A stretch of 64,000 nt of DNA from Caulobacter zeae (GTDB taxonomy: Bacteria > Pseudomonadota > Alphaproteobacteria > Caulobacterales > Caulobacteraceae): the NCBI RefSeq assembly GCF_002858925.1, contig NZ_PJRS01000044.1:38763-102762 (forward strand), in the 5' to 3' direction. The notes under the pieces are model-generated. The model was not told the origin of the DNA and made no database searches. It saw only the letters and a program-made list of their open reading frames with translations. Shown here in pieces: positions 17,286 through 28,196 of the stretch (position 1 is the first letter of the stretch; each line of letters starts with the position of its first letter). The position numbers and the translations under genes were made by a program.

Positions 17286-18179
17286 TCAGGCCGCCTTGGC
17301 TTCGACGATCGAGGTCACGCCGAACGGGATGTCGAGCTTGACGCTGGCGACCAGCTCGCCGCTGTCCAGCGCGATCTTGGCCAGCTGGCCCGAAAAGAAG
17401 TCGCCGGCCCAGAAGTGCGCGCCGTCGTCGGTGACGCGCAGGAACGACCAGCCGCGGCCTTCCGGCACGGCGTAGGTGCGCAGCACCGAACCGTCCTGGG
17501 CCACGCGGCGCACTTCGTTGCCGCAGCTGACCAGCACGTCGTCGTTTGGGACGGCGGCGATGCCGAACACCATGCCCGGCGGGTCGGTGCGCACATAGAG
17601 CGGCGACAGCTGGGCGTCGGCCTCGATGTCGTAGCGATAGACGGTGTGGCCGGTCTCGGAGACATAGGCCACGGTCTTGCCGTCCGACAGCACGGTCAGG
17701 TGGGTGACGCCCAGGAAGCCCATGACGCCGCCATGATACTCGGGGCGATAGAAGCGGGTCACGCGGCCGTCGGCGTCGAAGCGCACCAGGCGGCCCTCGC
17801 CGGTGAAGGGCGGGGCCAAGCCCGAGAGGTGCTCGCCGGCCAGGGCGCCGCCGTCGGGCAGGAACACCATCGAGCCGAGGCCGCGACCAGGCAGGAGGGA
17901 AGCCTGGCCCGGCACGCGCAGCCCTTCGGCGTCGATGCGGGTGACGTTGCGGGCGAAGGGGTCAAGGGCGTTGAGCTCGCCGGTGCGGGGATTCACCGCC
18001 AGGCCCGAAACCATGCCGAAGTCGCCCGTATGCAGGGCCGCCTTGATCTGGAGGTCGGGGCTCAGGAGGAGGATCCTGGACAGCCCGAGCTTCAACTTGT
18101 CGTCGGTGACCATCGTCGCGGCTACCCAGAGGTCGCCCGCCTGGGGTTTGACGGGGAGAGATAGGGGATCGCCGAACAT
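17286..18179 (-). CDS. SMP-30/gluconolactonase-like beta-propeller protein
   Basis: About 297 residues, ATG at 18179 preceded by GGAG. It has repeated blades with GELNALDPFARNVTRIDAEG, FLPDGGALAGEH, GVTHLTVLSDGKTVAYVSET and VPNDDVLVSCGNEVRRVAQDG, the pattern of SMP-30/NHL-type lactonase propellers. No signal peptide is evident. Lactonases of this fold open sugar or aromatic lactones; here the activity is inferred only from fold. It is the first gene of the minus-strand operon with the serine hydrolase, Rieske oxygenase and DUF2141 genes, directly below a palindromic operator candidate. Confidence 0.8.
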   Translation of the reverse strand: MFGDPLSLPVKPQAGDLWVAATMVTDDKLKLGLSRILLLSPDLQIKAALHTGDFGMVSGLAVNPRTGELNALDPFARNVTRIDAEGLRVPGQASLLPGRGLGSMVFLPDGGALAGEHLSGLAPPFTGEGRLVRFDADGRVTRFYRPEYHGGVMGFLGVTHLTVLSDGKTVAYVSETGHTVYRYDIEADAQLSPLYVRTDPPGMVFGIAAVPNDDVLVSCGNEVRRVAQDGSVLRTYAVPEGRGWSFLRVTDDGAHFWAGDFFSGQLAKIALDSGELVASVKLDIPFGVTSIVEAKAA

Positions 18180-18240
18180 CAAGGTCTCCGCTTGCGGTCA
18201 GGCCCGCGCTCGGCGGGATGCTCGGAGACTTTCAAAAAGG

Positions 18241-18252
18241 GACCGATCGGTC
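18241..18252. promoter_or_regulatory. 12-bp perfect palindrome, candidate TetR operator
   Basis: GACCGATCGGTC lies between the end of the TetR gene and the start of the SMP-30-like operon, in a locally A/T-rich stretch (CAAAAAGG and CAATTTTCT on its sides). It is about 60 bases upstream of the operon's ATG, a suitable place for a repressor of that promoter. Binding by the adjacent TetR is inference. Confidence 0.55.
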
Positions 18253-18258
18253 AATTTT

Positions 18259-18933
18259 CTAGTCGGCGTTATCCGCCTGACGAGAAGTGGCGGCGTCGAC
18301 GCCGGTCTGGTAACGGCCCATCACGTGATCCAGCATGCCCACGACACGCTCCCACGCCAAGTCGTCATGCAGGTCGAAACCGAAGAAATTCGGCTCGAAC
18401 TTGGCTCGCATGCCGACATAGGACACGGCCGACAGCATGGTCATGGCGATGGCCAGCAGTTCCTTGTCCTCGCTGCGCTGGCCGATGAACAGCCGCTCGT
18501 ACTCTTCCCAGATGCGGATGCGCACGGCGGTGACGGCGTCGCGCAGTTCCGGCGGGCCCGCGAACTCGCCGGCCATGATCGTGGCCACGGCCGGATGGGC
18601 GCGCAGGGACGAGGCGTAGGTGCGCACCAGCATCCGCAGGCGCTCCATCGGCGGGCGCTGGTGGAAGGTCTCCAGCGGCTCGTCCAGCATGTCGGAAAGG
18701 CGCGGCCAGATGCCGGTGCGGCGCACCCAGGCGTCGGCGACGCCGCCCAGGCCGCCGAAGTAGTCATATATTTGTTTCTTGCCGACGCCGGCTTCCTTGA
18801 TTAGGGCGTTCACACCCGCGTCGTGGACGCTTCCGCGCTCCATAAGACGCCCGAACGCCTCTACGATCGCTGCTTCGGTGGCGATCCGGCGCGATTGCCG
18901 AGGCTTTGTTGCGGGCGCTACGTCTGTCAGCAT
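18259..18933 (-). CDS. TetR-family transcriptional regulator
   Basis: About 224 residues. The N-terminal HTH includes IATEAAIVEAFGRLMERG and NALIKEAGVGKKQIYDYFGG, the TetR_N recognition helix pattern. The longer frame starts with TTG at 18972, but the ATG at 18933 has AGGAAAG eight bases upstream and is preferred. The C-terminal domain (helical, with a Trp-rich WPRLSDMLDEPLETFHQRPP segment) is not assignable to a ligand. It lies between the SMP-30/oxygenase operon and a divergent TonB receptor, and probably controls both. Confidence 0.9.
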   Translation of the reverse strand: MLTDVAPATKPRQSRRIATEAAIVEAFGRLMERGSVHDAGVNALIKEAGVGKKQIYDYFGGLGGVADAWVRRTGIWPRLSDMLDEPLETFHQRPPMERLRMLVRTYASSLRAHPAVATIMAGEFAGPPELRDAVTAVRIRIWEEYERLFIGQRSEDKELLAIAMTMLSAVSYVGMRAKFEPNFFGFDLHDDLAWERVVGMLDHVMGRYQTGVDAATSRQADNAD

Positions 18934-19078
18934 GGCGGGACTTTCCTGAACTCCTATCCGATGGACGGACAAACGCTTTATCGCAAGACCTGTATTGGTC
19001 CGGCTCCATCATCTTGACCGTCGGGGAACAGTCGCGGGGAACGCGGCGGGGTGTGGTCAAGATTTGAAGAGGGGAGTC

Positions 19079-21727
19079 ATGACCAAGTCGGCAATGAGTA
19101 TCTATGGCGCGAGCGCGAGCGCTCTTACGCTTCTGATTTGTTCGGGGCAAGCCCTCGCGCAAACGACGACTTCAGATGATATGACGGTGATTGGGGAAAT
19201 CACCGTGACGGCGCGGAACAAGTCTGAATCTCTTCAGGACGTTCCGATCACCATCAACGCCGTTTCGGCCGAGACGATCGAGCGGCGCAATATTTCCGAC
19301 ATCAGCCGCGTGGCTCAATCGACCGCCGGCCTGACTTTCGACCAGGGCCTGACGCCCAGCGACACGCGTCCGGCGATCCGCGGCGTGCAAGCCGTGCGCG
19401 GCCGTCCGAACGTGGCCATCCTGGTGGACGGGGTCGACACGTCGTCGGAAGCCTTCGCCACCGCCGGTGGCGGCGCGCTGGCGTCCTTGCGCTTCGTCGA
19501 CGCCGAGCGCATCGAGATCGTGAAGGGGCCGCAGAGCGTGCTCTACGGCCGTTCGGCCTTCTCGGGCGCGATCAACTACATCTCCAAGCGTCCGAACCTT
19601 GGCGAGTTCGAGGGCAAGCTCAGCCTGGAAGCCGGCGACTTCGGCCTGAAGGAGGGCAAGGTCTCGCTTTCGGTCCCGCTGGTGCAGGACAAGCTGGCGA
19701 TCAACCTGAACGCCGGGGCCTGGGAAAACGACGGCCAGTACCTGAACAGCGTCAGCGGCAAGCGCGTCGGCGGCGGTGAAGCCAAGGGCGCGGCCTTCAG
19801 CGTGCTGATGAAGCCGACCGAGAAGCTGACCGTCTTCGCCCGGGTGCAGAGCTCGCACGAAGAATACGACCAGATGGCTCGCGCCTACATCACGGCGGTG
19901 AACCCGCTGACGGGCACGGCCAACACCGCCAATCTCGGCGTCGCGGTCACCGATCCCAGCAACAATCGCCCCGGCTTCACGGTCAAGGGCGACCTCAGCG
20001 ACGCCGCGGTGGTCAAGAGCCAGACCATCGCCTACTCGCTGGATCCGCGCACGGGCAAGGACTTCAAGGGCACGGTCACCGATGCGACCCGCGCCTCGTT
20101 CGAGGTCAACTACGAAAGCGACTGGGGCACGTTCACCTCGCTGACCGGCATCACCCGCGGCGAGACCACCCAGGTCCAGGACTTCGACAACTCCAACAAC
20201 AGCCTCAGCGGCAACGTGCTTCCGCTCTATGCGGGCATGGCGCCGTTCTACGGCTCGCTCTACCAGTACCTGGGCTTCCTGCGCGCCTACGGCCTGAACT
20301 ACTCGACCGTGGCGCCGACCGGCGGCCTGCCGGCCATCGGCTTCTCGGTGATGCTGGACGACGACTTCGACACCAAGCAGCAGAGCCAGACGCTGCGCTG
20401 GAGCAAGGACTTCGGCAAGCTGCGCACCTCGCTGGAAGGCCTGTACTTCCATGAGCAGGCCAGCCAGATCAACAAGGACCAGTTCTGGATGCGCGAGGGT
20501 TCCGACCCGCGCCTGACCATCCTGACGGCGCTCTTCATGGGCGGCGGCGCGACGGCGAGCGGGGCCTTCCAGGCGCCGACCACGACCGCGAAGGCCACGG
20601 CGGACTATCCGCTGAAGATCTCGCGCGAGACGGACTCGCTGTCCTGGGCCGGCAGCGTCGAATACGACGTGACCGACGCCCTGACCCTGCGCTTCGACGG
20701 TCGCTACATCGAGGAACGCGTCGCCTATCGCGGCAGCCCGTACCAGCCGATGTACTACCGCCTGTTCGGCGTGCAGCTGGTCTGCCTGCAACAGCTGGGC
20801 TGCGCCGCCGGTCCGGCTGGCACCGTCGCAGCTCGCAACGCCCAACTGGCCAAGACCACCCAGATCGACAAGAAGACCGTCCGCGCCGACGCCTTCACGC
20901 CGAACTTCGTGGCCAACTACAAGATCACCTCGCGCAACTCGGTCTATGCGTCGTACGGCGAAGGCTTCAAGCCGGGCGGCGTCGACACCACCGGCACCAG
21001 CGGCAGCGTCGACTCGACCTTCAAGCCGGAGAAGCTGCAAAGCTTCGAAATCGGTTCGAAGAACGTGTTCCTCGGCGGCGACCTGGTCCTGAACGGGGCG
21101 ATCTTCTTCAACCGCTACAAGAACCAGCAGATCGGCACCACCAAGGTGCTCGGCGGCACCTCGGTGCCGTCGGTCGAGAACGCCGGTGAAAGCGAAAGCA
21201 AGGGCATCGACCTGACCAGCGACTGGCGGGCCACCCACTGGCTGACGCTGAGCGGCAACTACACCTACACCGACGCCGAGTTCACCGACTACAAGGTCCC
21301 GACCCCCGGTTACTTCGACCGGATCGAGTCCACCGGCGGCGACTACACCGGCAAGACCGTTCCGCTGACGCCCAAGCACAGCTTGAACGTCTCGGCCCTG
21401 GTCACCGGCGAGCTGCCGAAGATGTCGAACTGGTCGTGGACCGCCGAACTGTCGGGCCGTTACCAGTCAAAGCGCTACATGACCCAGAACAACCTGACCT
21501 GGCTGCCGAGCTACTTCGTCTCGGATCTGCGGGCTGGGATCACCGACGGGTCGTGGGGCATCGATCTGGCCGTCACCAACCTGTTCGACGACGACACCCC
21601 GAAGAACGCCATCGCGGCGACCGACTTCGGCTTCTTCGATCTGAACAACAATACCCCGCCGCGCTCCTACGTGGTTTCTCTGCCCGAGAAGCGCGCCGCC
21701 TCGATCCGCATCAGCAAGACCTTCTGA
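19079..21727 (+). CDS. TonB-dependent outer-membrane receptor
   Basis: 882 residues from the ATG at 19079, preceded by GAGGGGAG. Signal peptide ends at SGQALAQ; TonB box region is VIGEITVTARNKSES. The plug has LQDVPITINAVSAETI, AIRGVQAVRGRPNVAILVDG and EIVKGPQSVLYGRSAFSGAI. The barrel ends in ASIRISKTF with the terminal Phe required for outer-membrane insertion. Codon choice is slightly less GC-biased than the flanking genes, with many AAG/AAC. It is divergent from the TetR gene and followed by a strong terminator and an MFS gene. A role as outer-membrane port for the cluster's substrate is inferred from position. Confidence 0.95.
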   Translation: MTKSAMSIYGASASALTLLICSGQALAQTTTSDDMTVIGEITVTARNKSESLQDVPITINAVSAETIERRNISDISRVAQSTAGLTFDQGLTPSDTRPAIRGVQAVRGRPNVAILVDGVDTSSEAFATAGGGALASLRFVDAERIEIVKGPQSVLYGRSAFSGAINYISKRPNLGEFEGKLSLEAGDFGLKEGKVSLSVPLVQDKLAINLNAGAWENDGQYLNSVSGKRVGGGEAKGAAFSVLMKPTEKLTVFARVQSSHEEYDQMARAYITAVNPLTGTANTANLGVAVTDPSNNRPGFTVKGDLSDAAVVKSQTIAYSLDPRTGKDFKGTVTDATRASFEVNYESDWGTFTSLTGITRGETTQVQDFDNSNNSLSGNVLPLYAGMAPFYGSLYQYLGFLRAYGLNYSTVAPTGGLPAIGFSVMLDDDFDTKQQSQTLRWSKDFGKLRTSLEGLYFHEQASQINKDQFWMREGSDPRLTILTALFMGGGATASGAFQAPTTTAKATADYPLKISRETDSLSWAGSVEYDVTDALTLRFDGRYIEERVAYRGSPYQPMYYRLFGVQLVCLQQLGCAAGPAGTVAARNAQLAKTTQIDKKTVRADAFTPNFVANYKITSRNSVYASYGEGFKPGGVDTTGTSGSVDSTFKPEKLQSFEIGSKNVFLGGDLVLNGAIFFNRYKNQQIGTTKVLGGTSVPSVENAGESESKGIDLTSDWRATHWLTLSGNYTYTDAEFTDYKVPTPGYFDRIESTGGDYTGKTVPLTPKHSLNVSALVTGELPKMSNWSWTAELSGRYQSKRYMTQNNLTWLPSYFVSDLRAGITDGSWGIDLAVTNLFDDDTPKNAIAATDFGFFDLNNNTPPRSYVVSLPEKRAASIRISKTF

Positions 21728-21749
21728 TCTTCCTGAACGCGTGACTTTC

Positions 21750-21782
21750 AAGGCCCGGCGCCCCTGCGCGCCGGGCCTTTTC
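21750..21782 (+). terminator. rho-independent terminator after the TonB receptor
   Basis: AAGGCCCGGCGC and GCGCCGGGCCTT form a GC-rich stem around a short loop, followed by TTTTCC. Placed 22 bases after the receptor stop codon, it separates this transcript from the MFS gene. Confidence 0.85.
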
Positions 21783-21811
21783 CTTGCCCCCAAAGTTTTC
21801 TGGAGTTCCCG

Positions 21812-23125
21812 ATGGCAGCGCCCAAGAACCCCGAGCGGTTCGGCATACTGGCGATAGAGCCTGGCGTGCGCGCCGGCCACATGTGGACCGCGCTCTACGC
21901 CGCCTTCGTCAATATCGGCCTGGCCACGACGGTCGCGGTGATGACGCCCTACGTGCTGAGCGCCAATCTCGGCGTGCCGCTGGATCGCCAGGGCTCGGTC
22001 CTGGGGATCCTCAACCTCGTCAACGAGGTGGCGCTGCTGTTCGTGTTCGGCCTGGCCGGCGCCCTGGCCGACCGGGTGGGCCGCCGCGCGGTCTACGCCA
22101 TCGGCTTCCTGGCCACGGCGGCGGGCTACCTGCTGTTTCCGCTGGCCACCAACATCTGGGACCTGTCGCTCTACAAGGTGGTCTACGCCGTCGGCATCGG
22201 GGCCACGACCGGCATGCTGTCGACCATCCTGGCCGACTACGTGAAGGCCCGCGACCGGGGCAAGATCGTCGCCTTGTCCGGCATCCTCAACGGCCTGGGC
22301 GTGGTGGTGCTGGCCCTGGCCATCGGCAAGCTGCCGGCCGTGTTCGTCGGCCAGGGCATGGACGAAAAGACCGCCGGCCAGGCCGCGCTGGCCATCGCCG
22401 CGGCCCTGTGCCTGGTCTCGGCCGCCGTCATGTGGCTGGGCCTCAAGCCCGGCGTTGCGACCCGCTCGGTGGAGCGGGTCAGGCTCTCGGCCCAGCTGGG
22501 CGTCGGCGTCGCCGCAGCCAAGGCCAATCCGCGCATCGTCCTGGCCTACGCCTCGGCCTTCGTCGCCCGGGGCGACCTGGCCATCGTCGGCGCCTACGCC
22601 ATCGCCTGGGGCAAGAAGGCGGCGCTGGAGGACGGCGCGAGCCTCGCCGACGCCCTCGACCAGGGCCGCATTCCGTTCATCGTCGCCCAGTCGGCGGCGC
22701 TGCTGTGGCCGGTGGTCATCGCCCTGATGATCGACAAGGCCCACCGCCTGACGGCCCTGGCCGCCTGCATGCTGCTGGGCGCGGTCGGCTACCTGGCGAC
22801 GATGTTCATCGACGACCCGCTGAGCAAGGCGGCCATGCCGCTGTTCGTGCTGCTGGGCGTGGGCCAGATCAGCGCCTTCATCGGCTCCCAGGCCCTGATC
22901 GGCAAGGAAGCGCCGGAAGAGGGGCGGGGCGCCGTCATCGGCTTCTTCAACCTGTGCGGCGCGTTCGGCATCCTGGTGCTGGGCACCCTGGGCGGCGTGC
23001 TGTTCGACGTGATCGGCCCGGCCTCGCCGTTCGTGCTGGTCGGCATCCTCAACGCCGCGGTCGGCTTGGGCTGCATCTACCTGCGGCTCAAGGAAGCCAA
23101 AAGCCCGGTGGGGCAGGAGGCCTAA
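21812..23125 (+). CDS. MFS transporter, 12 TM segments
   Basis: 437 residues with about 12 hydrophobic segments. Motif A between TM2 and TM3 is visible as GALADRVGRRAVY. A central cytoplasmic loop is around residues 205-225 (KPGVATRSVERVRL). The first 25 residues are polar. The family cannot be narrowed; it is not a DHA2-type pump. Its place after the TonB receptor suggests inner-membrane uptake of the same substrate. It overlaps the Ku gene by 4 bases, tail to tail. Confidence 0.9.
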   Translation: MAAPKNPERFGILAIEPGVRAGHMWTALYAAFVNIGLATTVAVMTPYVLSANLGVPLDRQGSVLGILNLVNEVALLFVFGLAGALADRVGRRAVYAIGFLATAAGYLLFPLATNIWDLSLYKVVYAVGIGATTGMLSTILADYVKARDRGKIVALSGILNGLGVVVLALAIGKLPAVFVGQGMDEKTAGQAALAIAAALCLVSAAVMWLGLKPGVATRSVERVRLSAQLGVGVAAAKANPRIVLAYASAFVARGDLAIVGAYAIAWGKKAALEDGASLADALDQGRIPFIVAQSAALLWPVVIALMIDKAHRLTALAACMLLGAVGYLATMFIDDPLSKAAMPLFVLLGVGQISAFIGSQALIGKEAPEEGRGAVIGFFNLCGAFGILVLGTLGGVLFDVIGPASPFVLVGILNAAVGLGCIYLRLKEAKSPVGQEA

Positions 23126-23973
23126 GAGGCCTTCGTCGTCCGGGAGGAGGCGGCTTTCTTCGGAGCCGCTTTCTTCGCCGGGGGCTTGGTGGCCGGGGCC
23201 TTGCCGCCCAGGCTCTTGCGCAGGGCCTCCATCAGGTCGACGACGTTGGTGTCCTCCGGCGGGGCGGCCGTGACCTTGGTCTTGCCGCCCTTTTCCTTGC
23301 GCTTGATCAGGTCGCGCAGGGCGTCCTCGTAGCGGTCCCTGAAGGCCTTCGGCTCGAACGAGCCGTCCTGCTGCTCGATGATCTTGCGGGCGATGGCGAT
23401 CATCGACGCATCGGCCTTCTTGGCCGGGATGTCGTCGAACAGGTCGGCCGGATCGCGCACCTCGTCGAACGAGCGCAGCGACCAGGCCACCAGCCCCTTG
23501 CCGCGCGGTTCTATGGCCAGCAGCCGCTCGCGGGTGTGCATGACCACTCGGCCGAGCGCGATGCGCTTGGCGCCGGCCATGGCGTCGCGGATCACGCTGT
23601 AGGCCTCGACCGCCAGCTTGCCGTCTGGGACCAGGAAATAGGGATTGTCCCAGTAGAGCCGGTCGATGTCGGCCACGTCGACGAAGCGCTCGATGTCGAT
23701 CGTGCGGGTGCTTTCCAGCCGCACGCTGTCGATCTCTTCCGGCGTGACGATGACGTAGCGGTCCTTCTCGACCTCGTAGCCCTTCACCAGATCCGAGCGC
23801 TCGACGGGCCCGAGGTCCGGGTCGGTGGCCACCATCTTGATGCGGTTGTGGGTCTTGGGGTGCAGCAGGTTGAAGCGCACCTCGCCGCCGGGGTTGGTGG
23901 CGGTGTAGAGCGCCACCGGGCAGGTGACGAGCGAGAGCCGCAAATGGCCCTGCCATGTGGGACGCGGGGCCAT
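23122..23973 (-). CDS. ku: Ku protein, non-homologous end-joining
   Basis: 283-residue bacterial Ku, which binds DNA double-strand ends as a homodimer and recruits LigD. The beta-barrel core shows WQGHLRLSLVTCPVALYTAT, VRFNLLHPKTHNRI, GYEVEKDRYVIVTPEE, YFLVPDGKLAVEAYSVIRDA, GRVVMHTRERLLAIEPRGKG. A Lys/Ala/Pro-rich tail (KPPAKKAAPKKAASS) is the minimal or extended C-terminal region that aids DNA contact. No LigD gene is present in the window. It is the last gene of a minus-strand run with otsA and otsB, 13 bases after otsA. Confidence 0.95.
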   Translation of the reverse strand: MAPRPTWQGHLRLSLVTCPVALYTATNPGGEVRFNLLHPKTHNRIKMVATDPDLGPVERSDLVKGYEVEKDRYVIVTPEEIDSVRLESTRTIDIERFVDVADIDRLYWDNPYFLVPDGKLAVEAYSVIRDAMAGAKRIALGRVVMHTRERLLAIEPRGKGLVAWSLRSFDEVRDPADLFDDIPAKKADASMIAIARKIIEQQDGSFEPKAFRDRYEDALRDLIKRKEKGGKTKVTAAPPEDTNVVDLMEALRKSLGGKAPATKPPAKKAAPKKAASSRTTKAS

Positions 23974-23986
23974 CTGCGTGTCGCTC

Positions 23987-25440
<1,454 letters not shown>

Positions 25441-25444
<4 letters not shown>

Positions 25445-26235
25445 CGGGTCACCTCGCTTTCGGTGACGGATTTGGCGGCGGCGTCCAGCCAGGCGTGGAC
25501 CGCTTCAGGTCCGTCGAGGCGATAGCTCGCCGCGCTCGGGCGTTCGGGGCCGACCAGCACGCCGTAGCCGCCCAGGCGGCGGGCGGCCTCGAAGCCGTCC
25601 TCGTCGGTCAGGTCATCGCCGATGAAGATCGGCAGGGCGCCGTCGAAGGCCGGTTCGCGCAGCAGGGCGGCGACCGACGAGCCCTTGTCCTGGCCGGGCG
25701 TGCGCAGCTCGGCGACCATGTCGCCCAGTTGCAGGACGAGGCCGGTCTGGCGCTTGAGGCGCTCGGCCGCCTCGATCACCGCGTCGGCGGCCAAGGGAGT
25801 GTTGCGATAGTGCAGGCCGACGCTCAGGTGCTTGTCCTCGAAGATCAGGCCGCGATCGCAGCGGGCGAGGTCGGCCAGCACGTCGCGCGCCTCGGCCAGG
25901 CCTTCGTGCGGTTGGGCGCGGAACACGCCCTCTGGGGTGCGGCGCTCCAGGCCGTGGACGCCGGCCATGTAGGCCAGGGCGCCGTCGCCCAGGATGCGGG
26001 AAAGATCGTCCAGCGAACGGCCGCTGATCACGGCCACGCGGTCTTCGAAAGCTTCGCGCAGGCGCGCGATCAGCGCCGCTCGCGCGGCGTCGGGGCCGAC
26101 GTCGTCCGGACGCGGCATGATGGGCGCGAGGGTTCCGTCGAGGTCGAGGAACAGCGCGCTGTTGGTAGGGATACTGGTGGGCGGCGGCGGAAGATCCGAC
26201 GACGCAAGCCGAGCGGCAGACCCGTACGTGGTCAT
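25441..26235 (-). CDS. otsB: trehalose-6-phosphate phosphatase OtsB
   Basis: 264-residue HAD-superfamily phosphatase that releases trehalose from trehalose-6-phosphate. HAD motif I is ALFLDLDGTLAPIMP (nucleophile and acid Asp). Motif II is VAVISGRSLDDL. The metal site motif is PIFIGDDLTDEDGFEAA. Length fits the short bacterial OtsB. It is translationally coupled to otsA through a 4-base overlap, and both are on the minus strand after the GH15 gene. Confidence 0.96.
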
Positions 26236-26298
26236 GCAGTTAGGCCCCTTTCACTATGGAACTCAGCCGTCAGGAACGCCCCGCGGCTCGGTTCGATC

Positions 26299-26345
26299 CC
26301 CCCGACGTGGCGGTCGGGGGTCACGTTTGACTGACCAAAACGTGA
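26299..26345. repeat. two adjacent stem-loops between GH15 and otsB genes
   Basis: CCCCCGAC (26299-26306) pairs with GTCGGGGG (26313-26320). Immediately next, TCACGTTT (26321-26328) pairs with AAACGTGA (26338-26345). No clear T-tract follows, so this may be a processing or attenuation structure rather than a strong terminator. It lies in the only sizeable gap (132 bases) between the GH15 and otsB genes. Confidence 0.5.
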
Positions 26346-26367
26346 GGCCCAAGGGGTTGACCTAGCT

Positions 26368-28170
26368 TCAGCGTACCGAAGTCCAAGGCCTGCTGAGCAG
26401 CGCCGCGCAGTTGATCAGACCTACCAACGAATAGGTCTGCGGGTAGTTGCCCCACAGCTCGCCGTCCTCGAAACCGATGTCCTCCGACAGCAGGCCGGCG
26501 GAGGTGCGGCGGTCGAGCATTTCCTGGAACAGGGCCCGGGCTTCCTCGACCCGGCCCTCCAGATAGAGCGCCTCGACCAGCCAGAAGGTGCAGATGTTGA
26601 AGGCCGTCTGCGGCGTGCCGAAATCATCGGGCAGGGCGTAACGCAGCAGGTAGCTGCCCTTGCGCAGGCCCGCTTCGATGGCGGCCACCGTGGCCTTGTT
26701 GCGCGGATCGTCGGCGGCGATGAAGCGCAGGTCGACGAGTTGCAGCAGGCTGGCGTCCAGCTCTTCGCCGCCGAAGGTGGCGGCGAACCGGCCAAGCGTC
26801 TCGTTCCAGGCGTGGGTGTCGATGGCCTCGCGCACCTTGGCGGCGCGGTCGTTCCAGAACTTGGCGCGGTCGGCCAGGCCCAGCTTCTCGGCCACGTTGC
26901 CCAGGCGGTCGCAGGCGGCCCAGCACATCACCGACGAATAGGTGTGCACATTGGCCCGGCCGCGGAACTCCCAAAGGCTGGCGTCGGGCTGGTCGTGCAG
27001 TTGGAAGGCCCGCTCGCCCACCGGTTCCAGCGCCTTGAAATCCTCGATCGTGCCCGGCCGCAGCAGCCGTTCGTCGAAGAAGGCTTGCGTCGAGGACAGG
27101 ATGATCTGGCCGTAGACGTCGTGCTGCTGGTGCTCGAAGGCCTGGTTGCCGATCCGCACCGGCCCCATGCCGCGATAGCCGGGAAGGTCGGGCGCGAAGC
27201 GCTCGACCAGCGCAGGCTCGTAGCCCACGCCGAACAGCGGCTGGATATGGCCGCCGGCCGCCCGGTCGACGATGTTGCGCAGATAGGAGAGGTAATTCTC
27301 CAGAATGTCGGCCGCGCCCAGCCGGTTCAGGGCCTGCACCACGTAATAGGCGTCGCGCAGCCAACAGTAGCGGTAGTCCCAGTTACGGCCGCTGTTGGCG
27401 TGCTCGGGGATCGAGGTGGTCATGGCCGCCACGATCGCCCCGGTCTCCTCGTGCATGCAGAGCTTGAGGGTGATGGCCGCGCGGATCACCGCTGACTGCC
27501 AGTCCAGCGGTACGGCCAGGCCCCGCACCCAGTTCAGCCAGTAGTCCTCGGTCTGTTGCAGCATCCGCGCGCAGGTCGCGCCGACGTCGGCGTCGAAGCC
27601 TTCGTCGGCGCCCAGAAACATGGCCAGCGTCCGCTCAACGCGGAAGGTGCGCTCCTCCAGGATGTGCGAGACGGGGCAGTCGGTCGTCAGCCGCAGCGTC
27701 ATGTCCGAGCACAGATAGCGGATGTGGTTGGAGCCGTTGGTGTGCTCGGCCAGGCGTCCGCCCCAGTTGGCCGTTGGGCGCAGGCGGATGGTGGCGCGGC
27801 ACACCCCGCTGAGCGGCCGCACCAGGCGGATGAAGGCGGTGGGGCGATAGATGCGGCCGAACTGCTGGAAGCGGGGGGAAAAGTCGATGATCTCCAGGCT
27901 CGCCCCGTCGGCGTCGGTGACCACGGTGCGCAGGATCGGGGTGTTGCGCAGATAGGCCTGCTCGATCTTCACCGCCCCGTCGACGACCACGTCCCACAGG
28001 CCCTTGCCGCCCTCGAACGGCGGCTCCAGCCCGCCCAGCAGGGTGCTGAACACCGGGTCGGAGTCGATGCGGGGCATGCACCCCCACACGAAGCGGCCGT
28101 CGCGGTCGACGAGGGCGCTGACCGAGCAGTTGCCGATCGGAAACAGGTCGAGGTTCTGGGGCATGGTCAT
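26368..28170 (-). CDS. GH15-family glucoamylase/trehalase-like glucosidase
   Basis: About 600 residues. The frame is open upstream into the neighbouring gene, but MTMPQNLDLFPIGNCSVSAL from the ATG at 28170 is the typical N-terminus. Core segments are NSGRNWDYRYCWLRDAYYVV (catalytic-site region), GHIQPLFGVGYEP and LSEDIGFEDGELWGNYPQTY near the end, the standard (alpha/alpha)6-barrel pattern of bacterial GH15. Members act on alpha-1,4 glucans, isomalto-oligosaccharides or trehalose. The start lies within 27 bases of the preceding gene's stop, so the genes are likely one operon. Confidence 0.92.
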   Translation of the reverse strand: MTMPQNLDLFPIGNCSVSALVDRDGRFVWGCMPRIDSDPVFSTLLGGLEPPFEGGKGLWDVVVDGAVKIEQAYLRNTPILRTVVTDADGASLEIIDFSPRFQQFGRIYRPTAFIRLVRPLSGVCRATIRLRPTANWGGRLAEHTNGSNHIRYLCSDMTLRLTTDCPVSHILEERTFRVERTLAMFLGADEGFDADVGATCARMLQQTEDYWLNWVRGLAVPLDWQSAVIRAAITLKLCMHEETGAIVAAMTTSIPEHANSGRNWDYRYCWLRDAYYVVQALNRLGAADILENYLSYLRNIVDRAAGGHIQPLFGVGYEPALVERFAPDLPGYRGMGPVRIGNQAFEHQQHDVYGQIILSSTQAFFDERLLRPGTIEDFKALEPVGERAFQLHDQPDASLWEFRGRANVHTYSSVMCWAACDRLGNVAEKLGLADRAKFWNDRAAKVREAIDTHAWNETLGRFAATFGGEELDASLLQLVDLRFIAADDPRNKATVAAIEAGLRKGSYLLRYALPDDFGTPQTAFNICTFWLVEALYLEGRVEEARALFQEMLDRRTSAGLLSEDIGFEDGELWGNYPQTYSLVGLINCAALLSRPWTSVR

Positions 28171-28196
28171 TGTTCTTGTTACGCTTTTGGGAGAAA

